A DNA stretch of 5,135 nucleotides from Acetobacteraceae bacterium. GTDB taxonomy: Bacteria > Pseudomonadota > Alphaproteobacteria > Acetobacterales > Acetobacteraceae. Of this stretch, positions 1 to 5,135 are shown piece after piece. Where the stretch lies: contig JACMOQ010000508.1 of NCBI GenBank assembly GCA_014377905.1, positions 1 to 5,135 on the forward strand. The letters are read 5' to 3'. Positions within the stretch are counted from its first letter, which is position 1, and every line of letters begins with the position of its first letter. Position numbers and translations under genes: made by a program. Below the pieces are notes generated by a model, which saw nothing but the letters and a program-made list of their open reading frames with translations, searched no databases and was not told the origin of the DNA.

Positions 1-177
1 GCCGATTTCGACCCGCACCGCGCAACCGTCACGGCGATAATCGAACGCATCCGCTGTCAGGTCGCGCCGGGCGAAAGGTTGTAAAAGGCGCGGCAACAGT
101 CCGGCATCTGCCTCTGCGGTAACGGTGAAACGAACAGCCGCGAACTGGCCCATAAGGGCCCAGGGTTGCAAAGACAT
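1..177 (-). CDS. Small ACT-like domain protein, N-terminal part (runs off left edge)
   Basis: The frame is open from an ATG at 177-175 to the window edge, giving 59 residues beginning MSLQPWALMGQ; the C-terminus lies outside. After a short leader the residues read like the first half of an ACT (ferredoxin-like) fold: a strand (VRFTVTAEAD, about 15-24), a glycine turn, an amphipathic helix (LLPRLLQPFARRDL, about 27-40), then two strands (about 43-58). This resembles the regulatory small subunit of acetolactate synthase and related stand-alone ACT proteins, but no ligand-binding site can be checked here. The start is not certain: no good Shine-Dalgarno precedes 177, and a second in-frame ATG lies at 153-151. 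The frame has no stop until 234-232 but offers no better start upstream. It follows the DUF2125 gene on the same strand after 125 bases, so it may be last in that operon or have its own promoter. The gene is likely real; the family is a tentative call. Confidence 0.55.
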   Translation of the reverse strand, partial: MSLQPWALMGQFAAVRFTVTAEADAGLLPRLLQPFARRDLTADAFDYRRDGCAVRVEIG

Positions 178-302
178 GGGGGATAATCCGGAACAGAATT
201 CAGGCGAAAAGTCGTGCGAAACAGCAGTTGCCTAAGCAACCGAGGTGGTAATTCGCATTCGCGCGCTGATGATCAGAAAATTCATGCCCAGACCCTAATC
301 GA
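178..302. other. Intergenic spacer between DUF2125 gene and ACT-like gene
   Basis: This is the largest gap inside the minus-strand gene series. It contains one small inverted repeat, GTTGC-CTAA-GCAAC at 227-240 (5-bp stem, 4-base loop), with no T-run on either strand, so it is not a convincing intrinsic terminator. I see no clear -35/-10 pair reading toward the ACT-like gene and no small open frame worth calling. Whether transcription continues through it cannot be decided from sequence alone. Confidence 0.5.
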
Positions 303-1379
303 TCATTTGCCTAAAGGCCAAGTTATTTCCGGCATACGCAGCAGAGGTATGCGCCCAACGGCGAAGCTGCGATCGCGGATGGTGAACGGCACGTCAACGC
401 TGTCGGGTCCTGTGGCGTCTGACGGGCGGGCGAGTAGGCCAAGCACGGCACCAAGCGCCTGGGCCGGACGCGGCGGCAGTTTGCCGGCCTTGACCAGTGC
501 ATCAAGCAGCGCTGCATAGCCGCCGAGCTGGAGCTTGCCGGTCAAGTCCAGCTGCAATTTGGCATCCAATGCGACTTTGCCCTGACCGATGAACTTGACC
601 GTGTCCCAGTCCACCAACGCCTGCGAAATTTCCAACCGCCCGTTGCTGTCGCGCCAAACCGAAAGCGCCTGCGCGGTCATTTCGGTCGGCGCGCCGGCTG
701 GTAGCGCCACATCAAGCATGACCCGGCGGATATTGGCACCGAGCGGCAGGGTCGCGGCGGATGGCAGAACAAGGTCCCGTGCATCGGCTTTCAGGCCCGC
801 GCCGACTCTTTCCAGGGCAACCCGCAAGCTCGCGATCGTCATCGCCGATCCGGCTGCACCATCGGTCACAAGACCGTCGATTTCGAGATTGACCGTATCA
901 GGGGCTGCAAGATTGACAACCGCCTCAGTGCGGGTGGCAGTGAAGTGTGCCACTGTCGCGCCGGGTAAATTCAAAGTCTGCCGCCCCTCGGCTGCCAGCA
1001 GGACGGTGGTCGGCTGGATCAGGCCAAGGCGTATGACCAGGCGCTCGGTTTCCCAAGCCCACAGCGGTCCGGCCGCGCGCAGCCCCGGCACCGTTACCTC
1101 GGCAACCCAGGGGTACCCAGACCGCACTGGGGCATCGGCGAAGGTTGACCATCCCTGCCGAGCGAGATTGCGCAATTCGACCGTGATCTGGGCAGTGATT
1201 TGGGCGCAGGCAAGATACCACAGCACCGCGTGGCCGCCGATGAGTCCAACCGGCAAACCGACCAGCAACAGGACCCAAAGCACCGGTCGGCGCCACCAAC
1301 GCGGACCTGGCTTTACATCTGTCCCCAGGCGCTTTGCACGATGGGTCGCTTTGCCGTCAGGCTGATTTTCCGTAGACAT
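303..1379 (-). CDS. DUF2125 domain protein, membrane-anchored
   Basis: A 358-residue protein matching the DUF2125 family of alphaproteobacteria, whose biochemical role is not known to me. The N-terminus has a basic, proline-rich cytoplasmic segment (residues 1-31, ending WWRR), then one hydrophobic helix (about 32-54). The remaining roughly 300 residues are rich in short alternating beta strands (for example VAEVTVPGL, VNLEIDGLV, LQLDLTGKLQLGG) and probably face the periplasm. The family-style stretch with GYPW (88-91) and a following AWET/LGLIQP region (108-123) is present. The start ATG at 1379-1377 is the only sensible one, because it keeps the positive-inside anchor; no clear Shine-Dalgarno precedes it. 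The gene begins 24 bases after the acyltransferase stop codon, so it is probably cotranscribed with it. The stop is TGA at 305-303. A long open frame on the opposite strand is a shadow of this gene. Family call fairly sure; function unknown. Confidence 0.85.
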   Translation of the reverse strand: MSTENQPDGKATHRAKRLGTDVKPGPRWWRRPVLWVLLLVGLPVGLIGGHAVLWYLACAQITAQITVELRNLARQGWSTFADAPVRSGYPWVAEVTVPGLRAAGPLWAWETERLVIRLGLIQPTTVLLAAEGRQTLNLPGATVAHFTATRTEAVVNLAAPDTVNLEIDGLVTDGAAGSAMTIASLRVALERVGAGLKADARDLVLPSAATLPLGANIRRVMLDVALPAGAPTEMTAQALSVWRDSNGRLEISQALVDWDTVKFIGQGKVALDAKLQLDLTGKLQLGGYAALLDALVKAGKLPPRPAQALGAVLGLLARPSDATGPDSVDVPFTIRDRSFAVGRIPLLRMPEITWPLGK

Positions 1380-1403
1380 ATCAGTGTTTTTCGCTACTCA
1401 ATT

Positions 1404-2162
1404 CTAAGATTGCTGGAAGCCAGCCGCGGAGCATTCCACAGAGTTATCCACAATGTCGCCCACGCCACGACGATATTCGTCGGCAAGCCGGTTTAGCAAT
1501 TCCTGCCGCCGCAGCCCTGCCGGCAAAGCAGGCCGGATGGCGACGGTGATGGTGCCGGGGAAGCGACGAAATCCGCGCCGGCCCCAATGCTCACCTGAAT
1601 TTGTCACCACAGGAATGACCGGCAGGCCGGTATGGCTCGCTATTGCGGCAACGCCTGGGTGCAGCACGCCGACCGCGCCGGGCGCGGCCCTGGTGCCCTC
1701 GGGGAAAATCACAATCGTGCGTCCTTCTGCCACCACCCGCGCGGCACCCGCCAGCAAGGCACGGATTGCAGTTGCGCCAGCGAAGCGGTCAACAATAATC
1801 ATGCCGGTGGCAACGCAAATCTGCCCGTAAAGCGGGATGCGTTGCAGATCCTGTTTCAACACATACGCAACGCGGTCCAGCAGCTTCATCCAGATAACAG
1901 TGTCGAACGCCGATTGATGGTTGGACGCGATCAGGGCCGGTCCGTCAGCGGGCAGGTTCTCCCATCCCGTTATCACCATCCTGATCCCACAAATTGGCCC
2001 CAACCCACCCAGGGTCATCCTTGCCCACAGGCGCGCGACCGCAAACACCGACGGCCGCGCCATGCGCTGCGGCAAGACCATCAACGGCGCGCACGCCAGC
2101 ACCAAAACCACGCTCACGCTATAAAACCAAAGCTGATAGATCGCCGAGCGCAGCCAGATCAT
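1404..2162 (-). CDS. PlsC-like 1-acyl-sn-glycerol-3-phosphate acyltransferase
   Basis: A 252-residue lysophospholipid acyltransferase of the PlsC/LPLAT superfamily. Such enzymes move an acyl chain from acyl-ACP or acyl-CoA onto lysophosphatidic acid at the cytoplasmic face of the inner membrane, making phosphatidic acid. All four family blocks are visible: block I NHQSAFD (81-87) with the catalytic His-x4-Asp, block II GMIIVDR (120-126), block III FPEGTR (153-158) and block IV VIPVV (182-186). A hydrophobic segment at about 10-30 anchors the N-terminus. The length is normal for bacterial PlsC. The C-terminal part (TNSGEHWGRRGF, 187-198) is the form common in alphaproteobacterial homologues. 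The start ATG overlaps the TGA of the YdcF-like gene (ATGA), with a good GAAGGG Shine-Dalgarno six bases upstream, so both coupling and independent initiation are possible. Many alphaproteobacteria carry several PlsC paralogues, so the exact acceptor (lysophosphatidate, ornithine lipid or other) is not certain. Confidence 0.9.
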   Translation of the reverse strand: MIWLRSAIYQLWFYSVSVVLVLACAPLMVLPQRMARPSVFAVARLWARMTLGGLGPICGIRMVITGWENLPADGPALIASNHQSAFDTVIWMKLLDRVAYVLKQDLQRIPLYGQICVATGMIIVDRFAGATAIRALLAGAARVVAEGRTIVIFPEGTRAAPGAVGVLHPGVAAIASHTGLPVIPVVTNSGEHWGRRGFRRFPGTITVAIRPALPAGLRRQELLNRLADEYRRGVGDIVDNSVECSAAGFQQS

Positions 2163-2755
2163 CCCATACCCTTCACATCACCCGGATCATCCCGGTCGGC
2201 AAGCCAACCGAGGCGACTTAGCACGGCGAGATATTTGTTGAACTCGCCAACATAAAGCCGCCATCCAGCCATGTCGCGCGGCCACGGATTAGCGACCGCA
2301 GCAGGAATTAGCACGACCTCGGGCATTGCGCGTGCAAATTCAAGCATGGCACGCGGCAGGTGGTAGGATGACGTGATCACAACCAGTGACGTGAAGGCTT
2401 TTTGACGCGCCCAGATGGCGGCCTCCCGCGCATTGCCGCTTGTCGTGTGGGCGAGGCGGCCGAGGGTGATGCGTCCGGCAAGGACGGGGTCAAGCCCTGC
2501 CCGACGGCTGAGTTCGCCAAAACCGACCGCGGGGCCAACCCCGGAAATCAGAAGACGGCTGGTCGGATTTGCGCCAAGCAGGCGCAACCCTGCCTCAATT
2601 CGGCCCGGCGCGCCGGTCAACACAACGATTGCATCGGCGCTGGGCGGTAGGGGCAATGCGCGATGGACGACCGCACAAAATGCTGCAAATCCGGTCAGCC
2701 AAAGCAACATCGCGCCCAGGATCAGTCGCAAGCCCTGTCGTGCCCACGTTTTCAT
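2159..2755 (-). CDS. YdcF/SanA/ElyC-like protein (DUF218)
   Basis: A 198-residue protein of the YdcF-like DUF218 family. Members include SanA and ElyC, which are linked to envelope integrity and lipid-carrier or peptidoglycan metabolism in enterobacteria; a precise reaction is not established for this branch. An N-terminal hydrophobic helix (about 9-31) anchors it. The DUF218 core follows: the DAIVVLTG strand (41-48) with a downstream RIEAGLRLL helix (52-60), LLISGVG (68-74), a TTSGNARE segment (104-111) and ITSSYHLPRA (127-136), the usual conserved polar and His-containing block. The start ATG at 2755-2753 overlaps the TGA of the ftsX-like gene (ATGA). The frame stays open further upstream, but that part lies inside ftsX and reads as out-of-frame protein, so it is not coding. 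The 3' end overlaps the plsC-like start in the same ATGA manner. Length and motifs look normal, with no sign of damage. Confidence 0.87.
   Translation of the reverse strand: MKTWARQGLRLILGAMLLWLTGFAAFCAVVHRALPLPPSADAIVVLTGAPGRIEAGLRLLGANPTSRLLISGVGPAVGFGELSRRAGLDPVLAGRITLGRLAHTTSGNAREAAIWARQKAFTSLVVITSSYHLPRAMLEFARAMPEVVLIPAAVANPWPRDMAGWRLYVGEFNKYLAVLSRLGWLADRDDPGDVKGMG
2169..2174 (-). promoter_or_regulatory. Shine-Dalgarno of the plsC-like gene
   Basis: On the minus strand GAAGGG lies six bases before the ATG at 2162-2160, inside the last codons of the YdcF-like gene. It supports this start and suggests the acyltransferase does not rely only on reinitiation at the ATGA overlap. Confidence 0.55.
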
Positions 2756-3636
2756 GGCAGCCGCCGCAGCCATCGCCGCACGCTGATCCGCGCAACCAGC
2801 CAATAGATGCTGGCCGCAATAACAGGAACTCCAACCACTGCCGCCCAAAGCAAGATCGGCCAGTCCGCGATGCCTGGACGGGTGGGGCGAAGAAGCTCCT
2901 GCCAGGGTGCCGATAGGTCCGGCCAGACCTGGCTGCCGGCCAACGGCGCGATTAAACCTTCCAATCCGACAAGCAGACCCATCGCGGCAACCGAGCCAAC
3001 GCCGCCGGCGAACAAGGCGCGGCCGAAACCACCTGGCCGAACACGCGCCAGAATGAGGCGATCGGCAGCGCCCAAGGCGTGCAGCAATGCACCCGCCGCG
3101 CTCCGTTGTCCGGTCGCCGAAATCGCGATTACCCAGATCACCAGCACAGCCATGGCAAGCGCGATCGCAAGGCCGGTCAACCGGATACGCTCGGCCGCCA
3201 CCAAGACTGGTTTGTGCCACTGGGCCGGCGCCTCAACGATTATTCCCGGCGCGATGTCTGCGAGTTGGCGGGCAAGCGCTGCGAGGTCGGCTGGCGGGGT
3301 CGCCGGATGCACGGCGAACACCGCCGGCAAAGGCAGCGACACGTTATCGCCGCCGCTGCCGAGCCACGGGCGCAGCAGATCGGCAAGTTCGCCCTCTGAC
3401 AGGGCTTGCAACGACGCAATACCTTTGGTTCCGCGCAGCACCGCGGCCACCTGGGCCTGTCTTGTCTGGCCATCCTTGCCAACAAGTCCGGGCTGCGGCA
3501 CCACGACTGTCAGGCGCGTTGCCGCCAGCCAATGCGCCGCAAGGGCGTTGGCGCCGAAAGCCCCGCCAATCGCGGTCACCAGCACGGTGCACAGTGCGGC
3601 GAACAGAATGATGGATGGGCGGGCATTATCCATCAT
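2752..3636 (-). CDS. ftsX: FtsX-like cell division ABC transporter permease
   Basis: A 294-residue FtsX-type membrane protein, close to the usual length. The family pattern is present: TM1 (about 8-31), a large extracytoplasmic domain (about 32-152), TM2 (about 153-174), a cytoplasmic loop with LLHALGAADRLI (184-195) in the place of the loop that contacts FtsE, TM3 (about 206-229) and TM4 (about 260-283) ending in a basic tail. The outer domain keeps family-style elements such as LTVVVP (42-47), PWLG (90-93) and LPLP (101-104). With FtsE it forms the FtsEX complex, which sits at the division site and in other bacteria activates peptidoglycan hydrolases through the outer loop. Its start overlaps the ftsE-like gene by 11 bases; a GGGTGG and a GAGGGG lie just upstream. 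Tandem ATGs at 3636 and 3633 are both possible starts. The cytoplasmic tail before TM1 is very short, about seven residues. The permease shows no obvious damage, unlike its ATPase partner. Confidence 0.88.
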   Translation of the reverse strand: MMDNARPSIILFAALCTVLVTAIGGAFGANALAAHWLAATRLTVVVPQPGLVGKDGQTRQAQVAAVLRGTKGIASLQALSEGELADLLRPWLGSGGDNVSLPLPAVFAVHPATPPADLAALARQLADIAPGIIVEAPAQWHKPVLVAAERIRLTGLAIALAMAVLVIWVIAISATGQRSAAGALLHALGAADRLILARVRPGGFGRALFAGGVGSVAAMGLLVGLEGLIAPLAGSQVWPDLSAPWQELLRPTRPGIADWPILLWAAVVGVPVIAASIYWLVARISVRRWLRRLP

Positions 3637-4306
3637 CCACCCGGCGCCCCTCGACCAAACGGATCACCTGCACTGGCTTCCAAGCCAATACGCGGGGATC
3701 GTTGGTGGCAATCACCGTTGTCGCGCCGAGCAAATGCATTTCCCATAATAGCCGTATCACCTGTTCGGCACGCTCGGCATCCAGCCCGTCGGTTGGCCCG
3801 TCTGCGAGCAGCAACGCTGGCTGGGCAATAACGGCACGCGCAACTTCCACCAGCCGCCGCTCCCCCTTCGACAGCAATCGTGCCGGTCGCTGCGATTTTT
3901 TCGCCAACCCGAGCCAGCCCAGCAATTCCCCAACATCAGCATGGGTTTGCGCACTGGGGTGCGACCGCGAATCACCGGCCAGCAGCAATGGCAGCGCGAT
4001 ATTATCGAACACGGTTTCCGCCTCGAGCAGGCGCGACGATCCGAACACCCGCCCTGTCCGCCGCCGCAAAGCCAAACGCTCAGCACGATCCAATGTCGCC
4101 AGATCGGCGTCCAGCACCACCGCGCGGCCGCTGGTGGGCGCGATCGCGAGATGCAGCACATCGAGTAACGTGGTTTTGCCGGCCCCGGCCGGACCCGTCA
4201 CGACCGCGATCCCGCCTTGTGGCAACACCAGGTCGAGCCCATCCAGCGCCATCGCACCGGAAGGATCGCGTCCGTAGCGCAAGCCGATGCTTTCGAGCCT
4301 GATCAT
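3626..4306 (-). CDS. ftsE: FtsE-like ABC ATPase with degenerate catalytic motifs
   Basis: A 226-residue ABC nucleotide-binding protein, the normal length for FtsE, directly upstream of and overlapping an ftsX-like gene. It begins MIRLESIGLRYG, the usual FtsE opening, with an A-loop tyrosine at 11. Walker A is intact, GPAGAGKT (38-45). The other ATPase motifs are altered. The Q-loop reads VFGSSRLL, so Gly89 stands where FtsE has Gln. The signature reads LSKGE (145-149) instead of LSGGE/Q. Walker B reads LLLADGPTDGLD, so Gly170 replaces the catalytic Glu after Asp169. The H-switch reads ATND, with Asn202 in place of His. FtsE-specific context such as TVFDNIALPLLLAG (98-111) is retained, so the family call is firm. 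The frame is unbroken. The start is ATG 4306-4304, chosen by family alignment; an in-frame GTG at 4321 would add five residues (VADWG), and the AAAGGTGG ahead could serve either. It is the first gene of the operon. ATP binding is plausible, efficient hydrolysis doubtful. Confidence 0.88.
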   Translation of the reverse strand: MIRLESIGLRYGRDPSGAMALDGLDLVLPQGGIAVVTGPAGAGKTTLLDVLHLAIAPTSGRAVVLDADLATLDRAERLALRRRTGRVFGSSRLLEAETVFDNIALPLLLAGDSRSHPSAQTHADVGELLGWLGLAKKSQRPARLLSKGERRLVEVARAVIAQPALLLADGPTDGLDAERAEQVIRLLWEMHLLGATTVIATNDPRVLAWKPVQVIRLVEGRRVDDG

Positions 4307-4386
4307 ACCCCAATCTGCCACCTTTACCCCCCGCGCCGGAAGGGGAGGTTGTCATCCAGCCACGCTTGCGCGCACGATGCAGCGGG

Positions 4387-4415
4387 TTGAGCAATCGCGG
4401 TCAGAAAAGATTAAT
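4387..4415 (+). promoter_or_regulatory. Candidate promoter of the zinc-ribbon gene
   Basis: TTGAGC (4387-4392) and ATTAAT (4410-4415) are separated by 17 bases. Each matches four of six positions of the sigma-70 type consensus. Transcription would start at about 4422, leaving a leader of about 16 bases before the ATG at 4438. The match is weak, and a chance occurrence is quite possible. Confidence 0.3.
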
Positions 4416-4426
4416 GATCGATCTGG

Positions 4427-4431
4427 TAAGG
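4427..4431 (+). promoter_or_regulatory. Shine-Dalgarno deciding the zinc-ribbon start
   Basis: TAAGG lies six bases before ATG 4438. It favours this start over in-frame ATGs at 4414 and 4366, in agreement with family proteins that begin at MRIVCPSC. Confidence 0.55.
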
Positions 4432-4437
4432 CGCAGC

Positions 4438-4848
4438 ATGCGTATCGTTTGTCCGTCTTGCGAAGCAACCTACGATGTCCCTGATGCCACGCTGGGCTCC
4501 GCAGCACGTCAGGTCCGTTGCGTCCGGTGCAGCACGGTTTGGCAAGTCGATCCAACGCTTGAGCCTGAAGACCCCATTGAAGTTCACCCCGACGCAGACC
4601 TTCCGCCACCGATTGCGATCCCACGCGAAGTGTCCGAACTCGCCCCGCCCTTCCAGCCAATGTCGGCAACCCACCGCCTGCCAAGGACCCTGAAGCCCTC
4701 GGGCGGCATGACAACGGTCGTCATCGCCTGGTTGCTGAGTTTTGCAATCCTCGGCGCTGCCGGATGGGCCGCGGTGATTTGGCGGGCCGCGATCATGCAC
4801 GCGTGGGAGCCGTCAAAGCGGCTCTATCAATGGCTTGGGTTGGGCTAG
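4438..4848 (+). CDS. MJ0042-type zinc-ribbon protein with single membrane helix
   Basis: A 136-residue protein that begins with an MJ0042-type zinc ribbon: CPSC (Cys5, Cys8) and CVRC (Cys28, Cys31) supply four zinc ligands, followed by the usual Trp (VW, 34-35). A low-complexity acidic and proline-rich linker follows (about 38-75), then one hydrophobic helix (about 92-117), and a short C-terminal tail, AWEPSKRLYQWLGLG, of the kind seen in alphaproteobacterial members. The expected topology is a cytoplasmic zinc ribbon and a C-terminal tail outside, but this is inference. No enzymatic role is known to me; the domain is often proposed to bind nucleic acid or protein. Its position, divergent from ftsE, may indicate shared regulation with the envelope operon. 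The frame is open further upstream, but the residues before Met 4438 are not family-like. It converges on the CoA-transferase gene with only 13 bases between stop codons. Confidence 0.85.
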   Translation: MRIVCPSCEATYDVPDATLGSAARQVRCVRCSTVWQVDPTLEPEDPIEVHPDADLPPPIAIPREVSELAPPFQPMSATHRLPRTLKPSGGMTTVVIAWLLSFAILGAAGWAAVIWRAAIMHAWEPSKRLYQWLGLG

Positions 4849-4861
4849 AACATACCCGCTA

Positions 4862-5135
4862 TTAGCCGGCGACCACTTTGCGGTCATAGAGCGCGGTGAT
4901 TTCATCTGCGGAATAGCCATGCTGCACCAGCACGTCGCGCGTATTCTCCCCCAAGGCCGGGGCGTGGGCACGCTTGGTGCCATCCTCGAACACTGGCAGA
5001 CCAGGAATATTCGGCATCGGCACCGCTTCCGGCAATCCAGGTTGGTTCAACCAGGACATGATGTTGGTTGCCGCCACCTGCTCCTCCTTGAGGAACTCGG
5101 TATAGGTGTTGACCGGCCCGTTCATGATCGCCCGC
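4862..5135 (-). CDS. CaiB/BaiF (type III) CoA-transferase, C-terminal 90 residues
   Basis: Only the last 90 residues are in the window; the frame is open at the right edge, so the true start lies beyond it and the internal Met at 5125 is not the start. The sequence matches the C-terminal end of type III CoA-transferases, which move CoA between carboxylic acids (the formyl-CoA, carnitine and bile-acid families). The signs are a central NIMSWLNQPGLP segment, then GTKRAHAPALGENTRDVL and a final GYSADEITAL helix close to the stop, as in CaiB-like proteins (APxLGEHT...VL...GY...EI..L). The His of the common LGEHT form is Asn here. The nucleophilic aspartate lies in the missing N-terminal part, so substrate cannot be guessed. 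Its stop (TAA, 4864-4862) faces the stop of the zinc-ribbon gene, and it shows no functional tie to the envelope operon. Confidence 0.85.
   Translation of the reverse strand, partial: RAIMNGPVNTYTEFLKEEQVAATNIMSWLNQPGLPEAVPMPNIPGLPVFEDGTKRAHAPALGENTRDVLVQHGYSADEITALYDRKVVAG

Larger units (their letters stand above)
4307..4437. promoter_or_regulatory. Divergent promoter spacer between ftsE and zinc-ribbon gene
   Basis: These 131 bases separate two genes read in opposite directions and must carry the promoter of the ftsE-led operon and that of the zinc-ribbon gene. Toward ftsE the sequence ends in a G-rich run (GGGGGGTAAAGGTGG on the minus strand) that can act as ribosome binding site; I see no convincing -35/-10 pair on that strand. 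Toward the zinc-ribbon gene there is a weak candidate, listed separately. No clear operator palindrome stands out apart from GATCGATC (4416-4423). Confidence 0.5.

Noticed and set aside
57..239. 60-codon minus-strand frame overlapping the ACT-like gene
   Set aside because: Cys/Pro/Arg-rich translation without a fold-like pattern; the frame starting at 177 gives a coherent strand-helix-strand protein.
227..240. Inverted repeat GTTGC-CTAA-GCAAC as a terminator after DUF2125
   Set aside because: The stem has only five pairs and no T-run follows on either strand. It could equally be chance.
589..1365. 258-codon open frame on the plus strand, antisense to the DUF2125 gene
   Set aside because: Low-complexity Arg/Ser/Thr/Ala translation with no recognisable motif and no Shine-Dalgarno. 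The minus strand carries a family-like protein over the same bases.
2756..3220. N-terminal extension of the YdcF-like frame by about 155 codons
   Set aside because: This stretch lies inside ftsX and translates to Arg/Gly/Cys-rich, non-family sequence. The family-like protein, with its membrane anchor, begins at the ATGA overlap at 2755.
2807..3748. 313-codon open frame on the plus strand, antisense to ftsX
   Set aside because: It is longer than ftsX itself, but its translation is Ala/Ser/Arg/Pro-rich with no domain or membrane pattern, as expected of an antisense shadow in GC-rich DNA. ftsX has clear topology and coupled overlaps at both ends.
3798..3803. Sequencing error as the source of the Walker B Glu to Gly change in FtsE
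   Set aside because: A single base could explain GAG to GGG, but the Q-loop, signature and H-switch are altered too at separate sites, so one error cannot explain the pattern. The frame is intact throughout.
4366..4437. Upstream start for the zinc-ribbon protein, adding up to 24 residues
   Set aside because: The TAAGG ribosome binding site and the family start MRIVCPSC both favour ATG 4438; the extra residues are basic and unlike the family, and would overlap the likely promoter.
4843..4867. GGCTA...TAGCC inverted repeat between the convergent genes as a bidirectional terminator
   Set aside because: Five pairs around a 15-base loop with no T-run; the repeat overlaps both stop codons and is too weak to call.

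Overview
The window looks like a stretch of alphaproteobacterial chromosome, most likely from Rhodospirillales/Acetobacteraceae. The grounds are GC-rich coding sequence with strong third-position bias, the MRIVCPSC-type zinc-ribbon protein, a DUF2125 protein, and an FtsE-FtsX pair followed by YdcF-like and PlsC-like genes. This placement is an inference from protein style, not from a search. I see no mobile element, CRISPR array, tRNA or rRNA.

Layout. A compact minus-strand operon fills most of the window and reads from right to left: ftsE-like ATPase (4306-3626), ftsX-like permease (3636-2752), YdcF/DUF218 protein (2755-2159), PlsC-like acyltransferase (2162-1404), DUF2125 protein (1379-303). 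After a 125-base gap comes the start of a small ACT-like protein (from 177, running off the left edge). The first four genes overlap by 11, 4 and 4 bases, two of them as ATGA junctions, so their translation is probably coupled. To the right, a zinc-ribbon membrane protein (4438-4848, plus strand) is transcribed divergently from ftsE across a 131-base spacer. It converges on the 3' end of a CaiB/BaiF-type CoA-transferase (minus strand, entering from the right edge).

How the genes fit together. The operon reads as a cell-envelope module: an FtsEX-type division complex, a membrane-anchored YdcF-like protein of the kind linked to envelope metabolism, a phospholipid acyltransferase, and a membrane-anchored DUF2125 protein predicted to face the periplasm.

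The most striking observation is in the FtsE-like protein. Its Walker A motif is intact, but the Q-loop glutamine, the LSGG signature, the Walker B catalytic glutamate and the H-switch histidine are all replaced. The gene is otherwise full length, in frame and translationally coupled to an FtsX that looks normal. This suggests an FtsE that binds nucleotide but hydrolyses it poorly or not at all.
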